DNA from: Candidatus Ethanoperedens thermophilum
Lineage (GTDB): Archaea > Halobacteriota > Methanosarcinia > Methanosarcinales > EX4572-44
Direction of reading: 5' to 3'
NCBI GenBank assembly: GCA_012910725.1
Contig: WNEG01000007.1
Location: 1 to 7,127, forward strand
DNA: 7,127 bases
Shown here: one piece after another, positions 1 through 5,346 of the stretch
Numbering within the stretch: the stretch's first letter is position 1
How the letters are laid out: each line of letters opens with the position of its first letter
Translations under genes and position numbers: made by a program
Notes under the pieces: generated by a model
Told to the model about the DNA's origin: nothing
Databases searched by the model: none
Seen by the model: only the letters and a program-made list of their open reading frames with translations

Positions 1-134
1 TATCCAGATTTTTCTAATATTATCGTATGTGAACCAACTGGAACACCAGTGAGTGTTTTTGGTGTAGTACCTTTGTATATGTCATTCAGATAGATGCTTG
101 CGCCAGAGGGTGTTGAAGATACAGAAATGCGACC
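1..134 (-). other. PEGA domain coding segment of the cytochrome (partial)
   Basis: Residues 355-398 of the cytochrome match the PEGA pattern: a beta-rich stretch with SSTPSGASIYL, then YKGTTPKT, then VPVGSHT. It is closely similar to the first visible PEGA domain of the kinase at the other end of the window, including short identical DNA runs such as tttttggtgtagt. The domain is cut by the window edge, so the number of PEGA copies in the cytochrome is unknown. Confidence 0.88.
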
Positions 135-1196
135 AGATGGCATCTCTGGTGTCGCAGGAGCCTCAGTTTTTGGTGGTGCAGCAAATATCTCGGTTAAATG
201 ATCAATCTTCTCTTGAGAGATGAATGAGCCACCCTCTCCAAGAATTTCACCTTCGCAGCCTTCACAGAACACTTCTGGGTTTTCGTGGCAGAATGCACAA
301 TCCTTTGCTTTATCTGTTACTGTGTGTGAAAACCACTCACCATATCCTGTATGTGTAGCATTATTATACATAGTCTCCATCTTCATAAACGGTCTGATCT
401 TGCCATCAGAACCCACGCCAAGACGGAACTCGTCAGTTACAAACTGAGTACCTTTCCTTGTATCTAAATGACAATTGGTGCAGGTTAGTTGCCATCCGGT
501 GTGACATGCTGTGCAGTCAAGTTTATCCTCATGCATTGCGTGTGCACCAACATCTGTTGAATACTGCGTTACTGTCATACCCTTGACAGTCTTTCCCGGG
601 CTGTTGTGACAATCTTCACACGTTGTTGTAACTGCCTCAAGCTGACTCGTGTATGTGTTTCCATCACCGTGCAACTCTGCCGCATTATGGCAGTCCGTGC
701 ATGTTAAGCCCTTTTCGTAGTGAATATCAGCATGGGGCCCTTTATTCTTATGCACTGGTAAATCGCCCACAAAGGTTGCTGTCTGCTTCTTAAAGTGGCA
801 CGCATCACATGTATCTATCGTTATCTCTTGGGCATTGTCGCCATGTCCCATCTTAGCTTCATATCCTACATGGCACTTATCACAGGTAGCAGCATGGCAT
901 TTAGCGCAGTTCCACGTTGAATAATAGTCATCCATGTCAATTCCAAACTCTTTTGCCGCATACTTCGCGTATTCGTCTTTCATCCCTGCACCAGTGTAGT
1001 GAAGCGAAGTCACAAAATTCTCGGCAATTTGTGGATGACACATTTCACAACCACCGAAATCAGTCATCTGCTGGACAAAGCGTGCATAATCATCACCAGT
1101 CCCTCCATACGTTTTATTCCACTCTTCCTCAGGAGCAGCACACACCGCGTTTGCGAGTGCAAGCAACAGTACGATCCAGATAATTCTTCTTAACAT
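1..1196 (-). CDS. Secreted nonaheme cytochrome c with C-terminal PEGA domain (partial, 3' end outside window)
   Basis: Probable exported electron-transfer protein. The visible 398 residues begin with a signal peptide (MLRRIIWIVLLLALANAVCA, likely cut near residue 20), then a short WNKTYGGTGDD segment (26-46), then nine CxxCH heme sites at residues 50, 97, 105, 130, 166, 193, 228, 239 and 300. A tenth CxxC (CEGCE, 311-315) lacks the histidine. Additional histidines (66, 118, 149, 155, 159, 219, 222, 281, 291) could serve as distal heme ligands. After a Pro/Thr-rich hinge (about 340-354) a PEGA domain starts (SVSSTPSGASIYL) and runs off the window with no stop. The start is ATG with GGTGAT ten bases upstream. 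I see no convincing TATA box directly upstream. Heme attachment implies maturation outside the cytoplasmic membrane; PEGA domains are thought to bind surface-layer or other envelope components. The exact redox partner is unknown. The cytochrome call is very secure; a role in extracellular electron transfer is inference. Confidence 0.95.
   Translation of the reverse strand, partial: MLRRIIWIVLLLALANAVCAAPEEEWNKTYGGTGDDYARFVQQMTDFGGCEMCHPQIAENFVTSLHYTGAGMKDEYAKYAAKEFGIDMDDYYSTWNCAKCHAATCDKCHVGYEAKMGHGDNAQEITIDTCDACHFKKQTATFVGDLPVHKNKGPHADIHYEKGLTCTDCHNAAELHGDGNTYTSQLEAVTTTCEDCHNSPGKTVKGMTVTQYSTDVGAHAMHEDKLDCTACHTGWQLTCTNCHLDTRKGTQFVTDEFRLGVGSDGKIRPFMKMETMYNNATHTGYGEWFSHTVTDKAKDCAFCHENPEVFCEGCEGEILGEGGSFISQEKIDHLTEIFAAPPKTEAPATPEMPSGRISVSSTPSGASIYLNDIYKGTTPKTLTGVPVGSHTIILEKSG
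1059..1121 (-). other. WNKT-type repeat fragment at the mature N-terminus of the cytochrome
   Basis: Residues 26-46, just after the signal peptide, read WNKTYGGTGDDYARFVQQ followed by MTD. This resembles the opening of the tandem WNKTFGGTGDD...VQQTSDGG repeats found in large predicted beta-propeller surface proteins of Methanosarcinales relatives. Only one incomplete unit is present before the first heme site. The resemblance is from memory of the repeat family, not from a search. Confidence 0.5.
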
Positions 1197-1206
1197 CTGC
1201 ACTTAA

Positions 1207-1212
1207 ATCACC
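1207..1212 (-). promoter_or_regulatory. Ribosome binding site of the cytochrome, overlapping the relic's stop codon
   Basis: GGTGAT on the minus strand, complementary to the archaeal 16S rRNA 3' end, ten bases before the cytochrome ATG at 1196. It includes the TGA that ends the relic reading frame at 1210-1208. Confidence 0.6.
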
Positions 1213-1309
1213 CGACAAACCTCTCCACCACCACTCCCACATCCTCGATCCACCGCATCCGGTACCCTCCGGCATCCACGAGACAAGCGAACGCCCGGTG
1301 CACAATATC
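1208..1309 (-). pseudogene. Relic of the 3' end of the 629-aa coiled-coil gene
   Basis: In one minus-strand frame this stretch reads DIVHRAFACLVDAGGYRMR and continues WIEDVGVVVERFVG before a TGA stop. The intact gene ends DIVSRAFTGLVDAGGYRMR, WIEDVGAVVERVVDRK. The DNA aligns without gaps at a constant offset of 873 bases; for 1232-1310 against 2105-2183 I count about 68 of 79 identical bases by hand. Just upstream in this frame is a TAA, two codons before the GAT of DIV, so nothing more of the gene is readable. No start codon or ribosome binding site belongs to it. It is the decayed end of a paralog or of an earlier copy of the same gene, sitting fifteen or so bases before the cytochrome start. 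The homology is visible directly; the history is inference. Confidence 0.85.
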
Positions 1310-1442
1310 CAATTACCTTTCTGGTCATGTGCACCGCACCCCCAGGCATAACCATCGCGAGCAGTGCATACACAAACCTGTATTTCTCATCCCTGTTTTC
1401 ACCAACCAATTCGATTTGCACAAATCATAGCCAAACCAATTT
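1310..1442. other. Noncoding remainder between toxin gene and relic
   Basis: No credible gene seen. The part up to about 1380 has the high G+C of the relic (35 of 60 bases in 1321-1380), whereas 1381-1440 drops to 22 of 60, like the toxin region. A 72-codon reading frame crosses this stretch (1421-1203), but its second half is only an out-of-frame reading of the relic. The higher-G+C part may be further decayed sequence of unknown origin. Confidence 0.5.
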
Positions 1443-1802
1443 TTATATCGCACGTTCTCTATAAACAATGTTCAGTTGATCCAGTATCGTAACAATGGTC
1501 TGACCACGCACATTACATATCTTTTTGAGGATCAACCCATTCTCGATTGTAAATATCTTACCCAGTTTCACAATAGAATCTTTATAGAGTTTACCAGTTT
1601 TGAAATCGCTTTCTGTTATCCTGTAATCCAGTTCATCCGGAATTAGAGGCACGTGGGATGTAACAGCAACCAGAACCACATCTCTGTATCGTTTGTTGTA
1701 CCAATTCGCAGAAACAACCAGCGCAGGTCTCTTTTTAACTGTGGTTAGATCTGTGAAGGGAAATGGAACCAATACAATATCGCCCTGCTCATAAATCGTC
1801 AT
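1443..1802 (-). CDS. MazF/PemK-family toxin (probable mRNA interferase), 119 aa
   Basis: Probable growth-inhibiting endoribonuclease of the MazF/PemK fold. The N-terminus EQGDIVLVPFPFTDL (residues 5-19) followed by KKRPALVVSA (23-32) is the signature first beta-strand pair of the family, with the conserved Arg-Pro of the active-site loop at 25-26. VVLVAVTSHV (42-51) matches the second conserved strand carrying the Thr/Ser of the active site, and residues 76-110 (DSIVKLGKIF...LDQL) match the C-terminal strands and helix. Length is typical. The chosen ATG at 1802 lies inside the antitoxin's last codons (14-base overlap), with GAGG nine bases upstream; the longer reading to 1841 lacks family similarity. 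RNA cleavage specificity cannot be read from sequence. Low G+C compared with the neighbouring genes suggests separate acquisition. Confidence 0.88.
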   Translation of the reverse strand: MTIYEQGDIVLVPFPFTDLTTVKKRPALVVSANWYNKRYRDVVLVAVTSHVPLIPDELDYRITESDFKTGKLYKDSIVKLGKIFTIENGLILKKICNVRGQTIVTILDQLNIVYRERAI

Positions 1803-1992
1803 AATAGGCATCCTCTTCGTTATCCCAGAACTCAAAAGCACTCTCTGATAATTTTAACCAATTTTTATTCTCGTAACAATCGTTAGATTCTTCATTGAAA
1901 ACAACGATAACTTTTGTGGTCTTATGGACCGGGACATCCTCCAGGAATTCCACGACGCCGTTACTATATATTCCTTCCAATGCATATTTCAT
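1789..1992 (-). CDS. Antitoxin partner of the MazF/PemK toxin, 67 aa
   Basis: Small acidic protein that should bind and neutralise the downstream toxin. The N-terminal part (MKYALEGIYSNGVVEFLED, then HKTTKVIVVF) resembles AF2212/DUF104-like antitoxins, which open with a short beta-rich segment of the form 'EGIYxNGVxxxLE'. The C-terminal part (SESAFEFWDNEEDAYYDDL) is a strongly acidic tail of the kind that occupies the MazF groove; a FWDNEEDxxYxxL ending is common in antitoxins paired with PemK-like toxins. The start at 1992 is chosen because GGAGGTGA lies five bases upstream; an ATG at 2007 would put that site inside the gene. The stop overlaps the toxin start region by 14 bases, so translation is probably coupled. 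Autoregulation is usual for such modules, but the DNA-binding part here is not evident. The family name is my best match by eye. Confidence 0.8.
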   Translation of the reverse strand: MKYALEGIYSNGVVEFLEDVPVHKTTKVIVVFNEESNDCYENKNWLKLSESAFEFWDNEEDAYYDDL

Positions 1993-1997
1993 CGTGT

Positions 1998-2005
1998 TCA
2001 CCTCC
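1998..2005 (-). promoter_or_regulatory. Strong ribosome binding site of the antitoxin gene
   Basis: GGAGGTGA, an eight-base match to the archaeal anti-Shine-Dalgarno sequence, five bases before the ATG at 1992. It decides the start in favour of MKYALEG rather than the upstream ATG at 2007. Confidence 0.8.
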
Positions 2006-2024
2006 ATTTCAATCTTCGAGTAAT

Positions 2025-2036
2025 CGCGTATTCGCG
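2025..2036. repeat. Short inverted repeat upstream of the antitoxin (possible operator)
   Basis: CGCG-tatt-CGCG lies in the 82-base gap between the 629-aa gene and the antitoxin start. On the minus strand a TTTATGAT stretch (2048-2041), a weak TATA-like sequence, stands just upstream. The placement suits an autoregulatory operator of a toxin-antitoxin module, but the arms are only four bases and could be chance. Confidence 0.25.
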
Positions 2037-2074
2037 TCTCATCATAAACACTTTAATCCTCTGCTTTACTTTTA

Positions 2075-3964
2075 TCATTTCCTATCTACCACCCTTTCAA
2101 CAACCGCTCCCACGTCCTCGATCCACCGCATCCGGTACCCCCCGGCATCCACAAGACCGGTAAACGCCCTGCTCACAATATCCCGCGCTTCGCCACTCTC
2201 AGAAACGGCATCCTCGAAGAGCACATAATCCTTCACCGAAAACGCATCAAGCACAAACTGCTTGACCCGCTCGACCTGTTCCCGATCAAACTCTGGCTTA
2301 AAGAACTCCACAAACCCAGCAATCCGCTCGTCAGTTGGATTATAGAATACATCCCCGGTAACAGAATCCACCAAACAAACAGAAACGAACCTGCTCACAT
2401 AGTTATGTGCAAATTCCTTCGACTGAATCTCAGAAACGACACGCTCATCCCATCCGGTAGGAGAAGCGATCCCGATCACGTGCAGGTACTGCCCAACCTC
2501 AGCATCAGGGATCGACCCGCCAAGAAGCGTCAGAAACTCCGAAAGTGAAACCCGCCGCGTATCAAACCCGTACTCCTTGTGCTCATCGAGATGCGAAAAC
2601 GACACCGCCTCAACAACGACTTTCCTCACCTTCTCGCCAAACACCCTGTACTTCCGCGCCTCAACCGCATACACCGATCTCGGATTCTCCGGACCGAGAC
2701 CACTTCCACCAGCACTCATCCTGACGTGACCATCGCCCCATGAGTTTATCTTATAATTCTTGTCCTCGATCGGGTTATAGATCCGTATCGGGAACTCGTG
2801 CATCTTGGTATCGAACCGTGCGATGTAATTGAGTTCATAGAGCTTCGCATCCTCTGCTGTGACGAGCCGCAGCGGTTTTCCTGCAATCACCTCGCCAATC
2901 TCCCGCAGACGATCCTCAATCTCACCCCTTTTGAGCTGGGTCGCCTTCTTCTCGGAATTAAGAGCGTTCTCCCGTTCTGCAAGCCCCCTCTTCAGATTGT
3001 CCAGTTCCATGATCTCATTTGCAAGCAACCTCCGATCCTCTGCCCGCTCCTGTTCCATCCGCACCTGAAGCTCCCGCTCCTGCTTCTCGATTTCCTGCCT
3101 CCGCGCCTCGATCACGTCAAGCTGATCCGTCCAGACCTTGTCCATCGCAGCAAACCGCTGGAGAAGGCGGTCCCTCTCCACCACAAGCTCCGCAAGCGTC
3201 TTCTCTGTGCCCTCCTTTTCCACTGACTCCTTCAGGAGTTCGCCTTCGAGCTGGAATATCCGGTTCGTAAGCGTGAGATTCTCATCATCAATCGACTCAA
3301 ACTCCGTAAGGCGTGATTCAAGCTCCCGCATCCTCTGCTCGCCCTCCGCAATCACGCGCTCCCGTATTGCCTCAGACTCTTCTACCTTCACGAGAATCCC
3401 TGATTTCAGCCATGACAAGCCGTATCGCTCAATGCAACCGAATGTGATCTTCTCGATTTTGTGCTGCACCTTCGTGTACCGGTTCTTAAAAGCGATCTTT
3501 AAGTCCTTCATAATCATTGGATCATCGAGCAGGCTATCGAGATTGGCGTACCCCAGCTCATAGTAATCCGTGATCAGTTCGTAGAGCCCTTCCTTCTTCC
3601 TTGCAATCTTTTCCACTGCTTCATCAATCGTCAGAATATCGAAGATGTGGTATCTCTCAAAATCTCTGGCGAGTTTCAGTTCATTCTCCCCAAACCCCGA
3701 TGTCATCGAATTATCCTCCAGGTTCACCCACGAGGATGTTGCAAGCAGGAGTCTTGCAAGCGCAAATCTGCTCGCTGCATCCTTATAGATATCCACGGGC
3801 ATGGTTATGCATTCTGTCTCGAATCGCTCAAGATTCTCGGAAATATCGTTGTATAACCCGATTCTTTTTATTTCCTGAATCCTCTTGAGTCTTTCAAGAT
3901 CGTTTCTCAGTACACGTTCCACCGTTTTCAATACCCGGTCGTATTCATCAGTCCATTCTGCCAT
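2075..3964 (-). CDS. Unrecognised coiled-coil protein with probable C-terminal winged-helix-like segment, 629 aa
   Basis: I do not recognise this family. The first 190 residues are mostly helical (ERVLRNDLERLKRIQEIKR near 17-33). Residues about 195-360 form a long charged coiled coil rich in Glu, Arg, Lys and Leu. From about 375 the protein is mixed alpha/beta and includes FPIRIYNP, a glycine-rich turn (SAGGSGLGPENPRS, about 417-429), HVIGIASPTGWDERV (495-509) and VSVCLVDSVTGDVFYNPTDERI (527-548). The last 60 residues, helix-helix followed by GGYRMRWIEDVGAVVERV, look like a winged helix with a wing. No Walker motifs, signal peptide or membrane segment are seen, so it is probably cytoplasmic. 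The start is ATG 3964, six bases after GGAGGT; a TTG at 3970 directly abuts that site and is unlikely. It begins two bases after the stop of the 165-aa gene, so the two are co-transcribed. A scaffold, DNA-associated factor or kinase-pathway effector are all possible. Confidence 0.9.
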   Translation of the reverse strand: MAEWTDEYDRVLKTVERVLRNDLERLKRIQEIKRIGLYNDISENLERFETECITMPVDIYKDAASRFALARLLLATSSWVNLEDNSMTSGFGENELKLARDFERYHIFDILTIDEAVEKIARKKEGLYELITDYYELGYANLDSLLDDPMIMKDLKIAFKNRYTKVQHKIEKITFGCIERYGLSWLKSGILVKVEESEAIRERVIAEGEQRMRELESRLTEFESIDDENLTLTNRIFQLEGELLKESVEKEGTEKTLAELVVERDRLLQRFAAMDKVWTDQLDVIEARRQEIEKQERELQVRMEQERAEDRRLLANEIMELDNLKRGLAERENALNSEKKATQLKRGEIEDRLREIGEVIAGKPLRLVTAEDAKLYELNYIARFDTKMHEFPIRIYNPIEDKNYKINSWGDGHVRMSAGGSGLGPENPRSVYAVEARKYRVFGEKVRKVVVEAVSFSHLDEHKEYGFDTRRVSLSEFLTLLGGSIPDAEVGQYLHVIGIASPTGWDERVVSEIQSKEFAHNYVSRFVSVCLVDSVTGDVFYNPTDERIAGFVEFFKPEFDREQVERVKQFVLDAFSVKDYVLFEDAVSESGEARDIVSRAFTGLVDAGGYRMRWIEDVGAVVERVVDRK

Positions 3965-3966
3965 AA

Positions 3967-4464
3967 TCAAACCTCCTTGAAGTATCTTATCTCGCTCTCG
4001 ATCTTCTCGCGGATCAATCTCAGGGCATCGCCGTATCCGCTGATAAGGATCCGCACCCTGCCGCCACCAGTTAGATTGATCGAGACATCCGCCTTCCCCT
4101 TCCTTGTGGAGACCTCGTAAATCCGTTCAAACTCTGTTTCGGTTATGAGCACGCCTTTCAGTTTAGCCATTATAAATCCAAGAAATTTTCTGATTGTTTC
4201 CAAATCTCCATTTAACGTAGTTTCGATCGACATTTCCTCTTTTTCTATCTCAAAGGAGACGTCATTTAAGGAATACACGCTCACATTTTCTCTTGACAAT
4301 CTCGAATACAGATCCTCAACAAAATCCTCTACGTTCTCGCCTTTGAATAAAATCGGGACCCCGTCTGGTTTTTCCACGCCAGCAACTGTTTTCCATCGCT
4401 CTATTGCATAGTCGATCCTCTTTCGCTCTGCATCATCCGCATATTTTGCAACTATGAGGTACAT
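3967..4464 (-). CDS. Unrecognised small protein co-transcribed with the coiled-coil gene, 165 aa
   Basis: Family not recognised. It begins MYLIVAKYADDAERKRIDYA, a beta-strand followed by a charged helix, continues with IERWKTVAGVEKPDGVPILF and VEDFVEDLYSRL (46-56), and has a second half of alternating strands and helices: SLNDVSFEIEKEEMSIETTL (65-84), a helix with KFLGFIMAKLKG (93-104), strands around KADVSINLTGGGRVRILISG (124-143) and a final helix. No cysteine, membrane segment or signal peptide is present, so a soluble two-part alpha/beta protein is expected. ATG 4464 is chosen because GGTGAT stands four bases upstream; the GTG at 4473 is part of that site. It has its own TATA box and ends two bases before the 629-aa gene starts, so the two products probably act together. 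Function is unknown. Confidence 0.85.
   Translation of the reverse strand: MYLIVAKYADDAERKRIDYAIERWKTVAGVEKPDGVPILFKGENVEDFVEDLYSRLSRENVSVYSLNDVSFEIEKEEMSIETTLNGDLETIRKFLGFIMAKLKGVLITETEFERIYEVSTRKGKADVSINLTGGGRVRILISGYGDALRLIREKIESEIRYFKEV
3971..3978 (-). promoter_or_regulatory. Ribosome binding site of the 629-aa gene
   Basis: AAGGAGGT, lying within the last codons of the 165-aa gene, six bases before the ATG at 3964. The spacing selects this ATG over the TTG at 3970, which would have no gap to the site. Confidence 0.8.
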
Positions 4465-4468
4465 CTGA

Positions 4469-4474
4469 ATCACC
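4469..4474 (-). promoter_or_regulatory. Ribosome binding site of the 165-aa gene
   Basis: GGTGAT four bases before the ATG at 4464. The alternative GTG start at 4473 lies inside this motif, which argues for the shorter protein. Confidence 0.6.
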
Positions 4475-4501
4475 AGTACTATTCATTTTCCATTCCAATC
4501 C

Positions 4502-4509
4502 TATATAAA
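4502..4509 (-). promoter_or_regulatory. Archaeal TATA box for the 165-aa/629-aa transcription unit
   Basis: TTTATATA on the minus strand, a perfect match to the archaeal TATA consensus, preceded by an A-rich stretch (gagaaaat) that could serve as the BRE. Transcription would start roughly 25 bases downstream, near 4478, giving a leader of about 14 bases before the ATG at 4464. This position is what a real promoter would need. Confidence 0.65.
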
Positions 4510-4511
4510 AT

Positions 4512-4530
4512 TTTCTCCACAATGGAGAAA
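4512..4530. repeat. Perfect inverted repeat next to the TATA box (possible operator or terminator)
   Basis: TTTCTCCA-caa-TGGAGAAA, eight-base arms around a three-base centre, directly upstream of the TATA/BRE region and 25 bases after the phosphatase stop codon. As DNA it could be a regulator's binding site that controls the downstream pair. As RNA it could form a hairpin ending the kinase-phosphatase transcript. The sequence does not decide between the two. Confidence 0.5.
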
Positions 4531-4554
4531 TAATGATATGGTTCTGTTTCTATT

Positions 4555-5304
4555 TCAGCGTGACGCCAGAACAACAGTAACATTATCTTTTGCACCACGC
4601 GCAAGAGCAGCCTTGACCAGACGTCTGCACATCTCATCCAGCCGTCCTGAAACCGCTGCTTGTATCTCTACATCTCTTAGTGTATCGCTAAGTCCATCTG
4701 AAGAGAGAAGCAGGACGTTCTCATCGAGTTTGACTTCGTACAGGTCTGGTTCAACGTCCTTTAGCCCCATCATCTTTGTCACGATGTTCTTGTCAGGATG
4801 ATCAAATGCTTCATCCTCTGTGATGATCTCTCGATCCACAAGCTCCTGAACATATGAATGATCCACTGTTACCCTACTGATCTTATCGCCCACAAGATAC
4901 GCTCTGCTGTCACCAACGTTGGCAACGACACCAGTACCATCATCCCTTAAAAGTGCTGCAACAAGCGTTGTTCCCATGTTGGATCTTTCGGGTGTGAGCT
5001 TTGCCTGATAGCAGATCTCGTCGTTTGCCTTTTTGAATCCTTCCTTCAAGAGCGTTTTCATCGCTTCCATCGTCATGGTTTCTGGCTGCGGAATCGTTCT
5101 CTTCACAGTCTCTGTAAGCTCTATTACAGCAAGCTTGCTTGCAACCTCGCCTGCTGCATGTCCTCCTAGTCCATCTGCGACTATGAGAAGATGAAAGCAT
5201 CCATGTGGATGTTCAAATGTTATGGTCGAAACAGCATCCTCGTTGTGTTTTCTGCCACCTATATCAGTTATCCTGCAGTATTTAAGCACGGTTATCTCCT
5301 CCAT
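4555..5304 (-). CDS. PP2C-family Ser/Thr protein phosphatase, 249 aa
   Basis: Metal-dependent phosphatase that removes phosphate from Ser/Thr residues, presumably opposing the kinase encoded next to it. All signature motifs of the bacterial-type (PrpC/Stp1) PP2C group are visible in order: GGRKHNEDA (17-24), VADGLGGHAAGEVAS (42-56), MGTTLVAALL (110-119), NVGDSRAYLV (129-138), VDHSYVQELV (148-157), LLLSSDGLSD (198-207) and AKDNVTVVLA (238-247). The metal-binding aspartates D23, D44, D203 and D240 are all in place, so it should be active. Length is typical of the catalytic domain alone, with no membrane segment, so it is cytoplasmic. ATG 5304 has GAGGG six bases upstream; a TTG at 5328 would add eight residues outside the fold. 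It follows the kinase stop by 42 bases and is probably in the same transcript. Confidence 0.96.
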   Translation of the reverse strand: MEEITVLKYCRITDIGGRKHNEDAVSTITFEHPHGCFHLLIVADGLGGHAAGEVASKLAVIELTETVKRTIPQPETMTMEAMKTLLKEGFKKANDEICYQAKLTPERSNMGTTLVAALLRDDGTGVVANVGDSRAYLVGDKISRVTVDHSYVQELVDREIITEDEAFDHPDKNIVTKMMGLKDVEPDLYEVKLDENVLLLSSDGLSDTLRDVEIQAAVSGRLDEMCRRLVKAALARGAKDNVTVVLASR

Positions 5305-5310
5305 CACAAG

Positions 5311-5315
5311 CCCTC
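5311..5315 (-). promoter_or_regulatory. Ribosome binding site of the phosphatase gene
   Basis: GAGGG six bases before the ATG at 5304. It is weaker than the sites of the downstream genes but correctly spaced, and it supports this start over the TTG at 5328. Confidence 0.45.
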
Positions 5316-5346
5316 GCGCCTTCTGCAATTATAGCATTTCTTATCA

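Noticed and set aside
220..447. A 75-codon plus-strand reading frame
   Set aside because: It lies opposite the cytochrome's last heme sites and has no domain or start signal.
917..1193. Two overlapping plus-strand reading frames
   Set aside because: They are antisense to the cytochrome's signal peptide and first heme sites, which are unmistakable on the minus strand.
1203..1421. A 72-codon minus-strand reading frame before the cytochrome
   Set aside because: Its second half is an out-of-frame reading of the relic, with the Arg/Gly/Cys-rich composition of a frame-shifted gene, and no ribosome binding site precedes its ATG. The first half (YRFVYALLAMVMPGG) matches nothing I recognise.
1440..1449. 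TATA-like sequence just after the toxin stop
   Set aside because: On the minus strand ATATAAAA would start a transcript more than 200 bases before the cytochrome; on the plus strand TTTATATC would drive no gene. An A+T-rich gene end explains it equally well.
1803..1841. Thirteen extra N-terminal residues for the toxin
   Set aside because: They overlap the antitoxin deeply, show no similarity to MazF/PemK proteins, and the ATG at 1802 has a spaced GAGG upstream.
2798..3270. Several plus-strand reading frames rich in Leu, Ser and Pro
   Set aside because: They are shadows of the Glu/Arg/Leu coiled coil encoded on the other strand, whose repetitive codons keep the reverse frames open.
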